NCBI RefSeq assembly: GCF_022531965.1
Contig: NZ_CP092831.1
Span: forward strand, 1,888,001-1,952,000
Source of the DNA: Paenibacillus peoriae
Lineage (GTDB): Bacteria > Bacillota > Bacilli > Paenibacillales > Paenibacillaceae
Length of the DNA stretch: 64,000 nucleotides
Direction of reading: 5' to 3'
In this document: piece by piece, positions 29,755 through 38,163 of the stretch
How positions within the stretch are numbered: position 1 is the first letter of the stretch
How the letters are laid out: each line of letters starts with the position of its first letter
Program-made: the position numbers and the translations under genes
The notes under the pieces: generated by a model
The model's input: the letters and a program-made list of their open reading frames with translations, nothing else
What the model was told of the DNA's origin: nothing
Database searches by the model: none

Positions 29755-30954
29755 TTGGGAAAAGCATTGATTATTGGCGCCGGTGGCGTGGCCAGCGTTG
29801 TGGTGCATAAATGTTGCCAAAACCCAGATGTATTTGAAGAAATTTGTATCGCAAGCAGAACTGTTGAGAAATGCGATGCGCTTAAAGAGAAGCTGGGTGG
29901 AGGTCGTACGAAGATACAAACGGCTCAGCTTGATGCTGACAACACCGACATGGTCATTGACTTGATTCGAAGCTTTCAACCGGATGTAGTTATCAATGTG
30001 GCTCTCCCTTATCAGGATTTGACGATAATGGATGCTTGCCTTGAGACAGGTGTTCATTACGTTGATACGGCGAACTATGAACCGCCGGATACGCCGAAGT
30101 TTGAATACAGCTGGCAATGGGCCTACAAAGAAAGATTCGAAAAAGCAGGAATTACAGCTCTGCTGGGCAGCGGTTTTGATCCAGGCGTGACTGGAGTATT
30201 TACAGCTTATGCTCAAAAGCACTACTTTGATGAAATTCATACGATTGATATTGTGGATGCGAATGCAGGGGACCACGGATATCCTTTTGCAACTAATTTT
30301 AATCCGGAAATCAATATTCGTGAAATTACGGCGAAGGGCCGTTACTTTGAAAACGGAGAATGGATTGAAACTGAGCCACTTTCTGAGAAAAAGGTATACG
30401 ACCTTCCTGAAATTGGACCGAAAAATATATATCTTTTGTACCATGAAGAACTGGAATCTCTTGCAGTGAATATTAAAGGCGTGAAAAAAATCCGCTTCTG
30501 GATGACGTTCTCGGACAATTATCTGAATCATTTGAATGTACTTCAAAACGTAGGCATGACTTCGATCGAGCCTATTGATTACGAAGGACAAGAAATCATT
30601 CCATTGCAATTCCTGAAGGCTATTTTGCCAGATCCGGCTTCTCTGGGTCCAAGAACAAAAGGCAAAACGAACATTGGTTGCATCATCCAAGGCGTGAAAG
30701 ATGGAAAGCCGAAAACCTATTATGTTTACAATGTTTGTGATCATGAGGAATGTTATGCAGAGGTTGGCTCCCAAGCCATTTCTTACACAACTGGTGTTCC
30801 TGCCATGATCGGCGCAATGCTTATTATCAAAGGTATCTGGAAAAAACCAGGCGTTTACAACGTTGAGGAATTTGATCCAGATCCATTTATGGAAGCCCTA
30901 AATAAACACGGATTGCCATGGCAAGAGAACTTTACGCCAACGTTGCTTGATTGA
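29755..30954 (+). CDS. carboxynorspermidine dehydrogenase (saccharopine dehydrogenase family)
   Basis: A 399-residue NADPH-dependent dehydrogenase. The Rossmann motif GAGGVASVV is at residues 7-15 and the saccharopine-dehydrogenase blocks VDTANYEPPD and GSGFDPGVTGVF follow. It condenses aspartate semialdehyde with putrescine or diaminopropane to make carboxyspermidine or carboxynorspermidine, the alternative polyamine route that needs no decarboxylated SAM. The start is TTG 29755 with AAGGAGG upstream. Its stop is 8 bases before the decarboxylase gene, which is the next enzyme of the pathway. A long antisense open frame on the other strand is a codon-bias shadow. Confidence 0.88.
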   Translation: MGKALIIGAGGVASVVVHKCCQNPDVFEEICIASRTVEKCDALKEKLGGGRTKIQTAQLDADNTDMVIDLIRSFQPDVVINVALPYQDLTIMDACLETGVHYVDTANYEPPDTPKFEYSWQWAYKERFEKAGITALLGSGFDPGVTGVFTAYAQKHYFDEIHTIDIVDANAGDHGYPFATNFNPEINIREITAKGRYFENGEWIETEPLSEKKVYDLPEIGPKNIYLLYHEELESLAVNIKGVKKIRFWMTFSDNYLNHLNVLQNVGMTSIEPIDYEGQEIIPLQFLKAILPDPASLGPRTKGKTNIGCIIQGVKDGKPKTYYVYNVCDHEECYAEVGSQAISYTTGVPAMIGAMLIIKGIWKKPGVYNVEEFDPDPFMEALNKHGLPWQENFTPTLLD

Positions 30955-30962
30955 GGTCTGCG

Positions 30963-32102
30963 ATGAATATTGATATTACAGGACTTCCATCACCTTGTTA
31001 TCTTGTTGACGAAAGACTTCTTGTCAAAAACCTTGAGGTTTTAAATTCCGTTCAAGAACGGACAGGCTGCAGTATTTTGCTCGCTCTTAAGGGATTTTCG
31101 ATGTTTTCGACCTTTCCTCTGGTTGGCAAATACTTAAAAGGGGTAACCTCCAGTTCGTTGTTTGAGGCTAGACTTGGTCGCGAAAAAATGGACAAGGAAG
31201 TTCACGTATACGCACCTGCTTATGTTGACAGTGAATTTGATGAGCTATTGGAGTATGTTGACCATATTGTTTTCAACTCCTTTGATCAACTGAAACGCTA
31301 CAAAAGCAGAGTGCAAGGCGTAACTTCCAAAAAAATCGACATCGGCATTCGGGTTAATCCGGAATATTCGGAAATCGAAACGCCGTTGTATGATCCTTGC
31401 TACAACAACTCCAGAATGGGTGTGACTCTGGCTAACTTTAGACCTGAGGATCTGGATGGCGTGGACGGTATTCATTTTCATACGATGTGTGAACAGAATT
31501 CAGATACGCTGGAGCGCACCATTAAAGTCGTGGATGAGAAATTCGGGCCATACATTAAAAACATGAAATGGCTCAATTTCGGAGGCGGTCACCATATTAC
31601 CAGAGAAGACTATGATCTGGACACGCTGGTACGCTGTATTCAATATTTTCAGGATAAATATGGTGTGCAGGTTTATCTGGAGCCAGGCGAAGCTATTGCT
31701 TTGAATACTGGATATCTGGTGGCTACTGTATTGGATACGATGAAGAACGGAATGGATATTGCCATTCTGGATACTTCGGCCGAATGTCATATGCCTGATG
31801 TGCTGGCTATGCCTTACCGCCCGAATATCATTGATGCAGGCAAACCTGGTGAGTATGCACATACTTATAGACTTGGTGGGCTTACGTGCTTGGCCGGAGA
31901 TGTGATTGGAGACTATTCCTTTAAAGAGCCATTGAAGCCGGGAGACAAGCTTGTATTCTGCGACATGGCCCATTACACGATGGTCAAAAACCACATGTTC
32001 AACGGAGTCAACCTGCCAGCCATCGCCAGCTACAACGACGAAGAAGGCATTAAGGTAATCCGTCAGTTCTCCTACGAGGACTTTAGTTCTCGTTTGTCGT
32101 AA
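30963..32102 (+). CDS. nspC: carboxynorspermidine decarboxylase
   Basis: A 379-residue PLP enzyme of the alanine-racemase-fold decarboxylases. The PLP lysine is K43 (ILLALKGFSMF). Further family blocks are NPEYSEIETPLYDPC, HFHTMCEQNS, LNFGGGHHIT and EPGEAIALNTGYL. It decarboxylates carboxyspermidine or carboxynorspermidine to the polyamine. GAGG sits across the previous stop, so the two genes form an operon. Since the genome's diamine pool is unknown, spermidine is the more probable end product in Firmicutes. Confidence 0.92.
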   Translation: MNIDITGLPSPCYLVDERLLVKNLEVLNSVQERTGCSILLALKGFSMFSTFPLVGKYLKGVTSSSLFEARLGREKMDKEVHVYAPAYVDSEFDELLEYVDHIVFNSFDQLKRYKSRVQGVTSKKIDIGIRVNPEYSEIETPLYDPCYNNSRMGVTLANFRPEDLDGVDGIHFHTMCEQNSDTLERTIKVVDEKFGPYIKNMKWLNFGGGHHITREDYDLDTLVRCIQYFQDKYGVQVYLEPGEAIALNTGYLVATVLDTMKNGMDIAILDTSAECHMPDVLAMPYRPNIIDAGKPGEYAHTYRLGGLTCLAGDVIGDYSFKEPLKPGDKLVFCDMAHYTMVKNHMFNGVNLPAIASYNDEEGIKVIRQFSYEDFSSRLS

Positions 32103-32149
32103 GACAAGGGTAATGTGAAATAACAGAGTGTACCAATTGCATGATCTTA

Positions 32150-32189
32150 AAAAAGAGCCTAGCCCCTTAAAAAAGGGGCTAGGCTCTTG
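32150..32189. terminator. strong terminator between converging genes
   Basis: AAGAGCCTAGCCCCTT pairs perfectly with AAGGGGCTAGGCTCTT. The T run is best on the minus strand, so it mainly ends the PPC-domain gene, but it also follows nspC. Confidence 0.9.
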
Positions 32190-32299
32190 GTATAGTTAGA
32201 GTTTTTTGATTTTTGTACGCGCCTTTTGTATGTATCCAACACAACAGCAGGCATTAATTAATGATTCACTACTTGAAAAGTTACATAAATTTAATTAGT

Positions 32300-32800
32300 C
32301 TACCTTACAGCTTCAGAAGAGAGTTTATAGTCAAACATTTTTCCTCCGTATTGAAGCCCGAGCGCATTGACGGCTAGGTAGTAATCTTTACCTTGCTCAA
32401 GAGTTGCATTTAAAAAATATTGACCATTTTTTGAACTTTTAATGCTTTGACCATTACTATCGAAGAGGGTTAGCTCCAACCAAGAATCGGGATATTTGTG
32501 TCCCTCAATTGTGAAGTGAACTTCTCTTGAGTTATTTTCTGCCATTATTTTATATACATCGTAGTTTTCCCACATCCCATGCTTCTCTTCACCGAGGGTT
32601 CCAATGACCCCATCACCTATAAAATAATAGTTAGCTTGTTCAAAAGTATCATTTGGCTCCTGTTCATCATATTCAAGTAAAGGGGCAATAGTTGTTTCCT
32701 TTGCAACTGGTACGGAATTTGCTTCTTCGGCTAAAGCAACACTGGCAGAAGTACTTAGCAGAAGTGTAAGGCCTAATGAAGCTAACAACGTTTTTTTCAT
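32300..32800 (-). CDS. secreted protein with PPC-like domain
   Basis: A 166-residue secreted protein. The signal peptide MKKTLLASLGLTLLLSTSAS ends near ALAEE. A single beta-sandwich domain begins with EQEPNDTFEQANYY, the standard opening of bacterial pre-peptidase C-terminal (PPC) domains, and ends with GKDYYLAVNALG. Normally PPC domains are appended to peptidases; here the domain stands alone with no catalytic part. Function is unknown, possibly binding or inhibition. GAGGTAG precedes the ATG. Confidence 0.8.
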   Translation of the reverse strand: MKKTLLASLGLTLLLSTSASVALAEEANSVPVAKETTIAPLLEYDEQEPNDTFEQANYYFIGDGVIGTLGEEKHGMWENYDVYKIMAENNSREVHFTIEGHKYPDSWLELTLFDSNGQSIKSSKNGQYFLNATLEQGKDYYLAVNALGLQYGGKMFDYKLSSEAVR

Positions 32801-33111
32801 GAATAATCTACCTCTCTTTTTTGGGATTTATATTCATTTATATGAATATATTAGTAACTATTTCTGAGTTAATTGTATATCAATCGCCAGGAAATTGGAA
32901 TAATAAAAAGGAACATTTATCAATAAAATAAATATAATAGAGTATTTTGTTACAGAATTGCATTTCGCATGTTCACAAGTTTGTCCCAGGAGTTCTGTTT
33001 AAAGGTCACATTTCTTGGAGGAAAATATATATGGTATACTCATTGGATTAGGAACAAATTTGGACATGATTTGGGAAATAAATTGTAGCGATAGGCAGAG
33101 GTGAAAAATAC
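32801..33111. other. AT-rich 311-bp gap with a promoter-like motif
   Basis: ATATTCAT-TT-ATATGAATAT near 32831 is a dyad before the PPC gene. TGGTATACT at 33032-33040 is an extended -10 that probably serves the 33112 gene. I see no gene in the gap. Confidence 0.5.
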
Positions 33112-33627
33112 ATGTTCGATCCGACGGTTTTTGATAATTTAAAAGTGGCTATAGAAAATGCGGTTTACGATCTGGATAATTTGGATTCACGTATTGACAT
33201 TACTCAGCGGATCGATAGATTGGAAATGTCTGTGATGTCGCGTGAATTTGGCGTACAGTTCAGACTGAGGGAACAGCCGGATGTGATGGCAGAACTTCAA
33301 CTAAAGATGGATTTAAACAACTTGGCTGCGGAAATTTTGGAAATCAAAGATCAAATTCCAGGATGTCTCTTGTTGCTGAGTTTTTACATGGAAATTCGTG
33401 AAATTGAGTCACAATGCAACCGGATTGAAAATATACTGACCGAAATTTGGAAGCCCGATCTTCGACCGGTACAAACGCTTAGTCAGATTTACGGAGAGAG
33501 GACATCTACATACCAAAACAGGATTGAACTCCGATTTTCCAGACAAATTAACGAAGACCAGATGGAAGACATTCCAGAGCTGTTGGAACACATATTGCTG
33601 ACGCTTATGGAATTAAACAAGGTCTAA
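33112..33627 (+). CDS. hypothetical helical protein
   Basis: A 171-residue cytoplasmic protein predicted almost wholly helical, with charged heptad-like stretches (ENAVYDLDNLDSRIDITQRI; EIREIESQCNRIENILTEIW) that suggest a coiled coil or helical bundle. No catalytic motif, membrane segment or known family is recognised. GAGGTG precedes ATG 33112. Stands about 70 bp before a GNAT gene in the same direction and could share its transcript. Confidence 0.6.
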   Translation: MFDPTVFDNLKVAIENAVYDLDNLDSRIDITQRIDRLEMSVMSREFGVQFRLREQPDVMAELQLKMDLNNLAAEILEIKDQIPGCLLLLSFYMEIREIESQCNRIENILTEIWKPDLRPVQTLSQIYGERTSTYQNRIELRFSRQINEDQMEDIPELLEHILLTLMELNKV

Positions 33628-33697
33628 AGGGTTAGGACCGTAATGTAAATCACATTAGTAGACCAACAAGTTAACGTTAGAGGAGTTGAAAGTATAA

Positions 33698-34216
33698 ATG
33701 AATGAACTTGAATTCTCTCAAGTATATGCGATTATGGAGGCTTCTTTTCCCGAAACGGAATGCAGGACATTCGAGTCACAGAGGGCTCTTCTTCATCATC
33801 CGTGTTATCGTTTACTTACCAAAAAAGACGAACAAGGGCAAACAATAGCTTTTTTGGCGGGCTGGGAGTTTACAGATTTTCGGTTTGTAGAGCATATTGC
33901 CGTAGATTCGGCTATACGAGGTGGCGGGTTAGGTAAAGAGCTTATGAGCAAGTTTATTTTACAGTTCGGTAAACCGGTAGTGCTGGAGGTTGAGCCACCA
34001 GTGGATGAATGGACTCGGAGAAGAATTGGTTTTTATGAACGTTTGGGGTTTCATCTGAACCATTTTGACTATGTACAGCCCCCTTTAAGAGAAGGACGGG
34101 CTGATCTGCGGCTTCAAATTATGAGCTATCCAGGTGCGTTGGCTGAACAGGATTTTGCTCCGTGTAAAGAGATTTTATATACCGAGGTCTATGGGTTAAA
34201 TAAGAAGACTATATAG
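33698..34216 (+). CDS. GNAT-family N-acetyltransferase
   Basis: A 172-residue GNAT. The acetyl-CoA motif A is visible as VEHIAVDSAIRGGGLGKELM (pyrophosphate loop RGGGLGK), and motif B as RRIGFYERLGFHLN. The substrate is unknown. AGAGGAG lies upstream. It converges on the second GNAT gene, which is unrelated in sequence beyond the fold. Confidence 0.85.
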   Translation: MNELEFSQVYAIMEASFPETECRTFESQRALLHHPCYRLLTKKDEQGQTIAFLAGWEFTDFRFVEHIAVDSAIRGGGLGKELMSKFILQFGKPVVLEVEPPVDEWTRRRIGFYERLGFHLNHFDYVQPPLREGRADLRLQIMSYPGALAEQDFAPCKEILYTEVYGLNKKTI

Positions 34217-34230
34217 CTAAAGGTACTTCA

Positions 34231-34671
34231 TTATCGTTCATGTTTTGTCCATACCATTACAAATTCTTTCTCGTCAGTTTCGGCATCCACAGATTCTGCT
34301 TGAACGGTAAATCCATTTTTAGTATAAAAGTTAAATGCTTTCGTGTTTGACTGATACACCTTTAATTGAATCTCATCATGTTGCTCCTTAACCCAATCTA
34401 ATAGTAACTTGCCGTAGCCCTTTCTTTGAGAATCAACACGTATAAATAGAGCCGCCAAGTATCCATCCAACATGGAAACGAAGCCGCCGATGCTATGATC
34501 ATCTTGTATGATAACGTAGTTTTGAGCGAGGGGAAGGTACCTGTTCTCCATCTCAGTAGCTTGTGATGCCCAATACTGCGGAGCAATAAAATGGTGGGCT
34601 TCTACGGAAGCATCCAGCCAGATGGCTGCCAGTTCCTTGAACTCTTCTACATTCGCGGGTCTAATCGACAT
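34231..34671 (-). CDS. GNAT-family N-acetyltransferase behind a structured leader
   Basis: A 146-residue GNAT with motif A reading ALFIRVDSQRKGYGKLLLDWV and motif B FNFYTKNGFTV. It resembles small PhnO/YiaC-type acetyltransferases whose substrates range from amines to antibiotics. The start ATG 34671 (MSIRPANVEEF) has AGAGG upstream. About 70 bases upstream on the same strand lies a strong terminator preceded by a highly structured RNA with short leader frames. The gene may therefore be controlled by attenuation, unless the RNA is an independent transcript. Confidence 0.82.
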   Translation of the reverse strand: MSIRPANVEEFKELAAIWLDASVEAHHFIAPQYWASQATEMENRYLPLAQNYVIIQDDHSIGGFVSMLDGYLAALFIRVDSQRKGYGKLLLDWVKEQHDEIQLKVYQSNTKAFNFYTKNGFTVQAESVDAETDEKEFVMVWTKHER

Positions 34672-34741
34672 CGTAACGCCTCTTTTCACAGTATGTAATC
34701 CTATTCCGATAGTCAAGTATGAGAAAGATGTTGTTGAAATA

Positions 34742-34902
34742 AAAAAGACCGTCCGAGGACGGTCTTTCTACCCGTGGCGCTTAATTAAAGCTTTGATCCG
34801 TATCCCGCGCCTCCGTTAACTCTGTAAATTAGAGAATAACGGACCGGGTAAGGGATACGTTCAACATGTGATTATTGATGTTGACGCACCTCCTTTCCTG
34901 AT
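34742..34902 (-). ncRNA. structured RNA or attenuator leader ending in a terminator
   Basis: Transcribed leftward. TGGTAAAAT (34917-34909) is an extended -10, so the RNA would start near 34902. In order: AGGAGG (34894-34889), a hairpin TCAACAT/ATGTTGA (34884-34861), an 8-bp stem CGTATCCC/GGGATACG (34859-34852 with 34806-34799) and, inside it, a 7-bp stem TCCGTTA/TAACGGA (34843-34837 with 34818-34812). Two segments inside the stem can also pair outside it: TACCCG (34850-34845) with CGGGTA (34774-34769), and GGCGC (34811-34807) with GCGCC (34780-34776). That gives a pseudoknot or an alternative fold. The terminator AAAGACCGTC/GACGGTCTTT plus T run closes it at 34767-34742. It matches no riboswitch class I can recall. 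Confidence 0.6.
34829..34867 (-). other. possible leader peptide frame, 12 codons
   Basis: ATG 34867 to TAA 34829 reads MLNVSLTRSVIL. The AGGAGG is 21 bases upstream, too far unless the intervening hairpin folds out. A shorter alternative, GTG-CGT-CAA-CAT-CAA-TAA (34889-34872), overlaps the AGGAGG but has AGGA upstream. Translation of either is speculative. Confidence 0.3.
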
Positions 34903-35064
34903 GAACCCATTTTACCATATCTGGTTTGTGATATCCAGTGATTTTCTTATATTTACGGAAATGATTCATAGGAAATATATTATAAAAATAGCTTGATTTT
35001 ATGTTCTATGGGAGATATAATCTTAACTACCGTGATTGAAAATATCGGTGTGAGTACATAATAT

Positions 35065-35149
<85 letters not shown>

Positions 35150-35165
35150 TCATGCCTAACATTTA

Positions 35166-35208
35166 CAGGTTCTTGGATTGGCTGGATGCCACCAAGAGCC
35201 TGTTTTTA
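35166..35208 (+). terminator. terminator after tRNA-Leu
   Basis: CAGGTTCTTGG pairs with CCAAGAGCCTG (one G-U) and is followed by TTTTTA. Confidence 0.85.
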
Positions 35209-35241
35209 TATGGGTAAGATGCGTGTACTATTATAACTATT

Positions 35242-35775
35242 TTATTTATACTGAAATATATATTTGATATAATCCTTTGCACTCTGATTAATGTCTTCGT
35301 CACTTGCTTGAAACGAGGCTCCAAAGACAGCGAAATAGGGTAATGTTATGGCGCCAACATGTACTGCGCTTGCTTTAAAAGGTGCTATAACTTCATCAAC
35401 AGTGAAAGAAACGGAACCAGTAGGTAAGTAATTTTCTTTTTTATCGCCAATGGACATGGCTATCCCTAGCTTCTTTCCTTTTAACTTATCACCTTGTGAA
35501 CCATAAGCCCATCCGTGAGTAAAAACATCATCGAACCACTTTTTTAATAAAGGTGGGTAACTATACCAATATAAAGGGAATTGAAATATGATATTACTAT
35601 GTGTTTCAAGTAACTTTTGCTCTCTCAAAACATCAATGCTCCAGTTTGGATACTCTTTATAAATCTCATGAATAGTAATTTCATTGGTATACTGAAGTAA
35701 TTCTTGTTTCCATCTTTGATTTACTCTGGAATCTTCAATATTCGGATGTGCTAAAATCACGAGAGTTTTCATCAT
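35242..35775 (-). CDS. NAD(P)H-dependent flavodoxin-like oxidoreductase
   Basis: A 177-residue member of the MdaB/KefF/YwrO flavin reductase family that passes two electrons from NAD(P)H to quinones. The FMN-binding start LVILAHPNIEDSRVNQ and the middle block IIFQFPLYWYSYPPLLKKWFD (core FPLYWYSYPP) are typical. A final block SFTVDEVIAPFKASAV follows. It is divergent from an HxlR regulator 194 bp away, the usual arrangement for quinone- or aldehyde-responsive reductases. Ribosome site is AAAGG, about 7 bases upstream. Confidence 0.88.
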   Translation of the reverse strand: MMKTLVILAHPNIEDSRVNQRWKQELLQYTNEITIHEIYKEYPNWSIDVLREQKLLETHSNIIFQFPLYWYSYPPLLKKWFDDVFTHGWAYGSQGDKLKGKKLGIAMSIGDKKENYLPTGSVSFTVDEVIAPFKASAVHVGAITLPYFAVFGASFQASDEDINQSAKDYIKYIFQYK

Positions 35776-35969
35776 AAATCACCTTTCTTACATAGCATCA
35801 TTTGTTTTTTGTTGGTACGTCTTATTATTCTGTACGCTATAAAAAAAGTAAATACACACAATAAAGTAATATAGTTACTAGAAAGTGTGCATGGTACTTA
35901 GAGTAAATATATGGGATTATAGAATTAATCAGATCAACTTAGTTATTTTAGCGTTGAAGAGGTGGTCGT

Positions 35970-36326
35970 ATGAAACAATATAATTTAGGCATAGAAGCAA
36001 CACTTGAGATCATCGGAGGTAAGTGGAAATCCTTAATCATATGCTTACTAATGTCTGGTAGAAAGAGGACAAGTGAATTACAGCGCAGTATTCCAGGCGT
36101 TTCTCAAAAGGTTCTTATACAGCAGCTCCGTGAACTTGAGAAGGATGGCATCATTGGCAGACATGTGTATAATCAGATGCCTCCAAAAGTGGAGTATTAT
36201 ATAACGGAATATGGTATAACAGCAAATGAAATAATTGATTTAATGTGTTCTTGGGGAAGAGCTAATATCAAAATAAGACAACAGCAAGGAGAAGATGTGA
36301 TGTTGTTAGAATATGATTCAAAATGA
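35970..36326 (+). CDS. HxlR-family transcription regulator
   Basis: A 118-residue winged-helix regulator (LEIIGGKWKSLIICLL, RTSELQRSIPGVSQKVLIQQ, DGIIGRHVYNQMPPKVEY). The single cysteine C22-type position used by YodB/HypR sensors is shifted: cysteines are in the IICLL helix and near the C terminus (LMCSWGRAN). HxlR proteins sense quinones, diamide or aldehydes and control divergent reductases, as the flavodoxin-like gene next door would be. GAGG is upstream of the ATG. Confidence 0.88.
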   Translation: MKQYNLGIEATLEIIGGKWKSLIICLLMSGRKRTSELQRSIPGVSQKVLIQQLRELEKDGIIGRHVYNQMPPKVEYYITEYGITANEIIDLMCSWGRANIKIRQQQGEDVMLLEYDSK

Positions 36327-36495
36327 ATAGTGGAGTAAAAAAGCGTTATAGACTACGATGTTTGCGGCGGTTTTCTTCGGCTGCCTTCAAGTGCTATGTT
36401 ATATGTTGAGCCACAAGCTGATTTGCTATATAGTAATGACTGGACAACCATTCCATCCATATTAAATGAATGCCAAAGTAGGGGGACCATTTACA

Positions 36496-37677
36496 ATGAT
36501 TATTAAACCGAAAATTCGTGGTTTCATATGTACGACTGCACATCCTGCAGGATGTGCGGCTCATGTTAATCGTCAGATCAACTACATCAAAGACAGTACA
36601 TCAATACAAGGAGCTAAAAAGGTACTTGTGATCGGAGCATCTACTGGATATGGGCTGGCTTCTCGTATTGCTGCGAGCTTTGGGCTGGGAGCGGATACCG
36701 TAGGGGTATCCTATGAACGTCCCGCATCAGAGGGGCGCACGGCTTCAGCAGGCTGGTATAATACAGTAGCCTTTGAAAGAGCGGCCAGAGCAGCTGGCTA
36801 CATAGCAGAAAGCATTAATGGAGATGCTTTTTCTCATGAAATTAAGCAGGAGACATTGAAGCTGGTAAAGGAAAAGCTGGGCAAGGTAGACCTGATTGTG
36901 TATAGTGTCGCTTCACCGCGACGGACACATCCCGATACGGGTGAAACTTTTAATTCCGTTCTCAAGCCTATCGGACAGTCTTTTTCTAATAAAACAGTGA
37001 ATACGAATACAGGTGTCGTATCAGAAATTACGCTGGAACCGGCTACGCAGGAGGAAATTGAGAACACCATCACGGTAATGGGTGGCGAAGATTGGTCCTT
37101 GTGGCTAAAAGCGTTGGAAGAAGCTGATCTGCTGGCTGAAGGGGTAACCACACTGGCTTACTCGTATATTGGTCCCGAAATTACGGAGGCTATCTATCGT
37201 AAAGGAACCATTGGCCAAGCTAAAAATGATTTGGAAGCTACAGCACATACTCTAACAAAGCAACTGGAACGTTATCATGGAAAAGCCTACGTTTCTGTGA
37301 ATAAAGCTTTGGTTACACAATCCAGTTCGGCTATTCCAGTCGTACCATTGTATATTTCTTTGCTGTTTAAGGTCATGAAGGAAAAGGGACTGCACGAGGG
37401 ATGTATTGAGCAGGCACAACGTCTGTTCGAGACGCTATACAGTGGGTCCACGGTGGAAACGGATGAAGAAGGACGCATCCGTCTGGATAACTGGGAAATG
37501 AGAGACGATGTGCAGCAGGCTGTCAAAGCAGCTTGGTCTGAAATCACTACAGAAAATGTATCTGAATTGGGCGATCTCGAACAATACCGTCTGGATTTCC
37601 TCCAATTATTTGGATTCGGGTTTGATGAAATTGATTATGAATTAGATGTTAACCCAGAGGTAGACACGACTTCATAA
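36496..37677 (+). CDS. fabV: enoyl-ACP reductase FabV (trans-2-enoyl-CoA reductase type)
   Basis: A 393-residue NADH-dependent reductase that completes each round of fatty acid elongation. The N terminus is MIIKPKIRGFICTTAHPAGC, the NAD loop GASTGYGLASRI is at 47-58 and the catalytic Tyr-x8-Lys sits in IYRKGTIGQAK. FabV is typically resistant to triclosan, unlike FabI. The family start is Met 36496; a 10-residue extension to 36466 is possible. The ribosome site GGGGG is 10 bases upstream. Monocistronic, with a terminator. Confidence 0.95.
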   Translation: MIIKPKIRGFICTTAHPAGCAAHVNRQINYIKDSTSIQGAKKVLVIGASTGYGLASRIAASFGLGADTVGVSYERPASEGRTASAGWYNTVAFERAARAAGYIAESINGDAFSHEIKQETLKLVKEKLGKVDLIVYSVASPRRTHPDTGETFNSVLKPIGQSFSNKTVNTNTGVVSEITLEPATQEEIENTITVMGGEDWSLWLKALEEADLLAEGVTTLAYSYIGPEITEAIYRKGTIGQAKNDLEATAHTLTKQLERYHGKAYVSVNKALVTQSSSAIPVVPLYISLLFKVMKEKGLHEGCIEQAQRLFETLYSGSTVETDEEGRIRLDNWEMRDDVQQAVKAAWSEITTENVSELGDLEQYRLDFLQLFGFGFDEIDYELDVNPEVDTTS

Positions 37678-37695
37678 GTAAATATGTGTAAAATA

Positions 37696-37746
37696 AAAAC
37701 GGGTACTCTCAAGCGATGCAATTGGCTTAAGAGGCCCGTTTTTTTA
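37696..37746 (+). terminator. fabV terminator
   Basis: AAACGGG and inner CTCTCAAGC pair with GCTTAAGAG and CCCGTTT, followed by seven T. It may also end the minus-strand gene at 37792. Confidence 0.8.
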
Positions 37747-37791
37747 TGTATTCTAGCAAAATACAAGTTGCACTCGTTTCACTAACAGCAT

Positions 37792-37995
37792 TTATCGAGA
37801 ATTAGACGTGGAAAGCGACTTACGGTGCAGCAAGCGAAAAACGGCAATGGTAATGATAATCCCCGCAATGCCAAAGATTGCAACAGAAGTCAGGGCCCGG
37901 TAAGCTTGCCAGCCGAACAAAAATGTAATACCACTGCCAAACGTTGTACCTGCCAGTAACCCAAGTGCGCAGGCAATATCCGTTCCAAATTTCAT
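37792..37995 (-). CDS. small two-helix membrane protein
   Basis: A 67-residue protein with two hydrophobic segments, around residues 8-30 (ACALGLLAGTTFGSGITFLFG) and 34-56 (LTSVAIFGIAGIIITIAVF), then a short basic tail. No family recognised. AAGGAA is 7 bases before ATG 37995, and too close to the ATG at 38001. It is divergent from araM. Confidence 0.5.
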   Translation of the reverse strand: MKFGTDIACALGLLAGTTFGSGITFLFGWQAYRALTSVAIFGIAGIIITIAVFRLLHRKSLSTSNSR

Positions 37996-38062
37996 AAACA
38001 TGTTCCTTTCAAATGTATAAATTAAAAAGTAACTTGTACTTTTTCTCTGGACTTAGACACAC

Positions 38063-38078
38063 ACTTGTGCGTACAATT
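38063..38078. promoter_or_regulatory. AraR operator upstream of araM
   Basis: ACTTGTGCGTACAATT matches the AraR consensus AnTTGTnCGTACAAnT. It is one of three AraR-type sites in 2.8 kb. Confidence 0.8.
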
Positions 38079-38082
38079 AAAT

Positions 38083-38096
38083 AGTAATCGTTTTCA
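38083..38096 (-). promoter_or_regulatory. cre-like CcpA site upstream of araM
   Basis: On the minus strand TGAAAACGATTACT matches cre with one mismatch. It lies 4 bp from the AraR operator, which suggests joint repression by AraR and CcpA. Confidence 0.6.
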
Positions 38097-38163
38097 AACG
38101 GAATCTATTAATCATTATGGATCATTCTTGTGCAAATTATTCCTTTTTCAGGAGGCTGATGAA

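Noticed and set aside
29746..30774. 342-codon open frame on the minus strand opposite the carboxynorspermidine dehydrogenase gene
   Set aside because: The plus-strand frame has the Rossmann motif, ribosome site and operon partner; the antisense frame has no family features and arises from codon bias.
34742..34902. T-box, fluoride, ZTP, c-di-GMP or guanidine riboswitch
   Set aside because: No AGGGTGGnACCGCG T-box sequence and none of the core motifs I know for the other classes; kept as an unassigned structured RNA.
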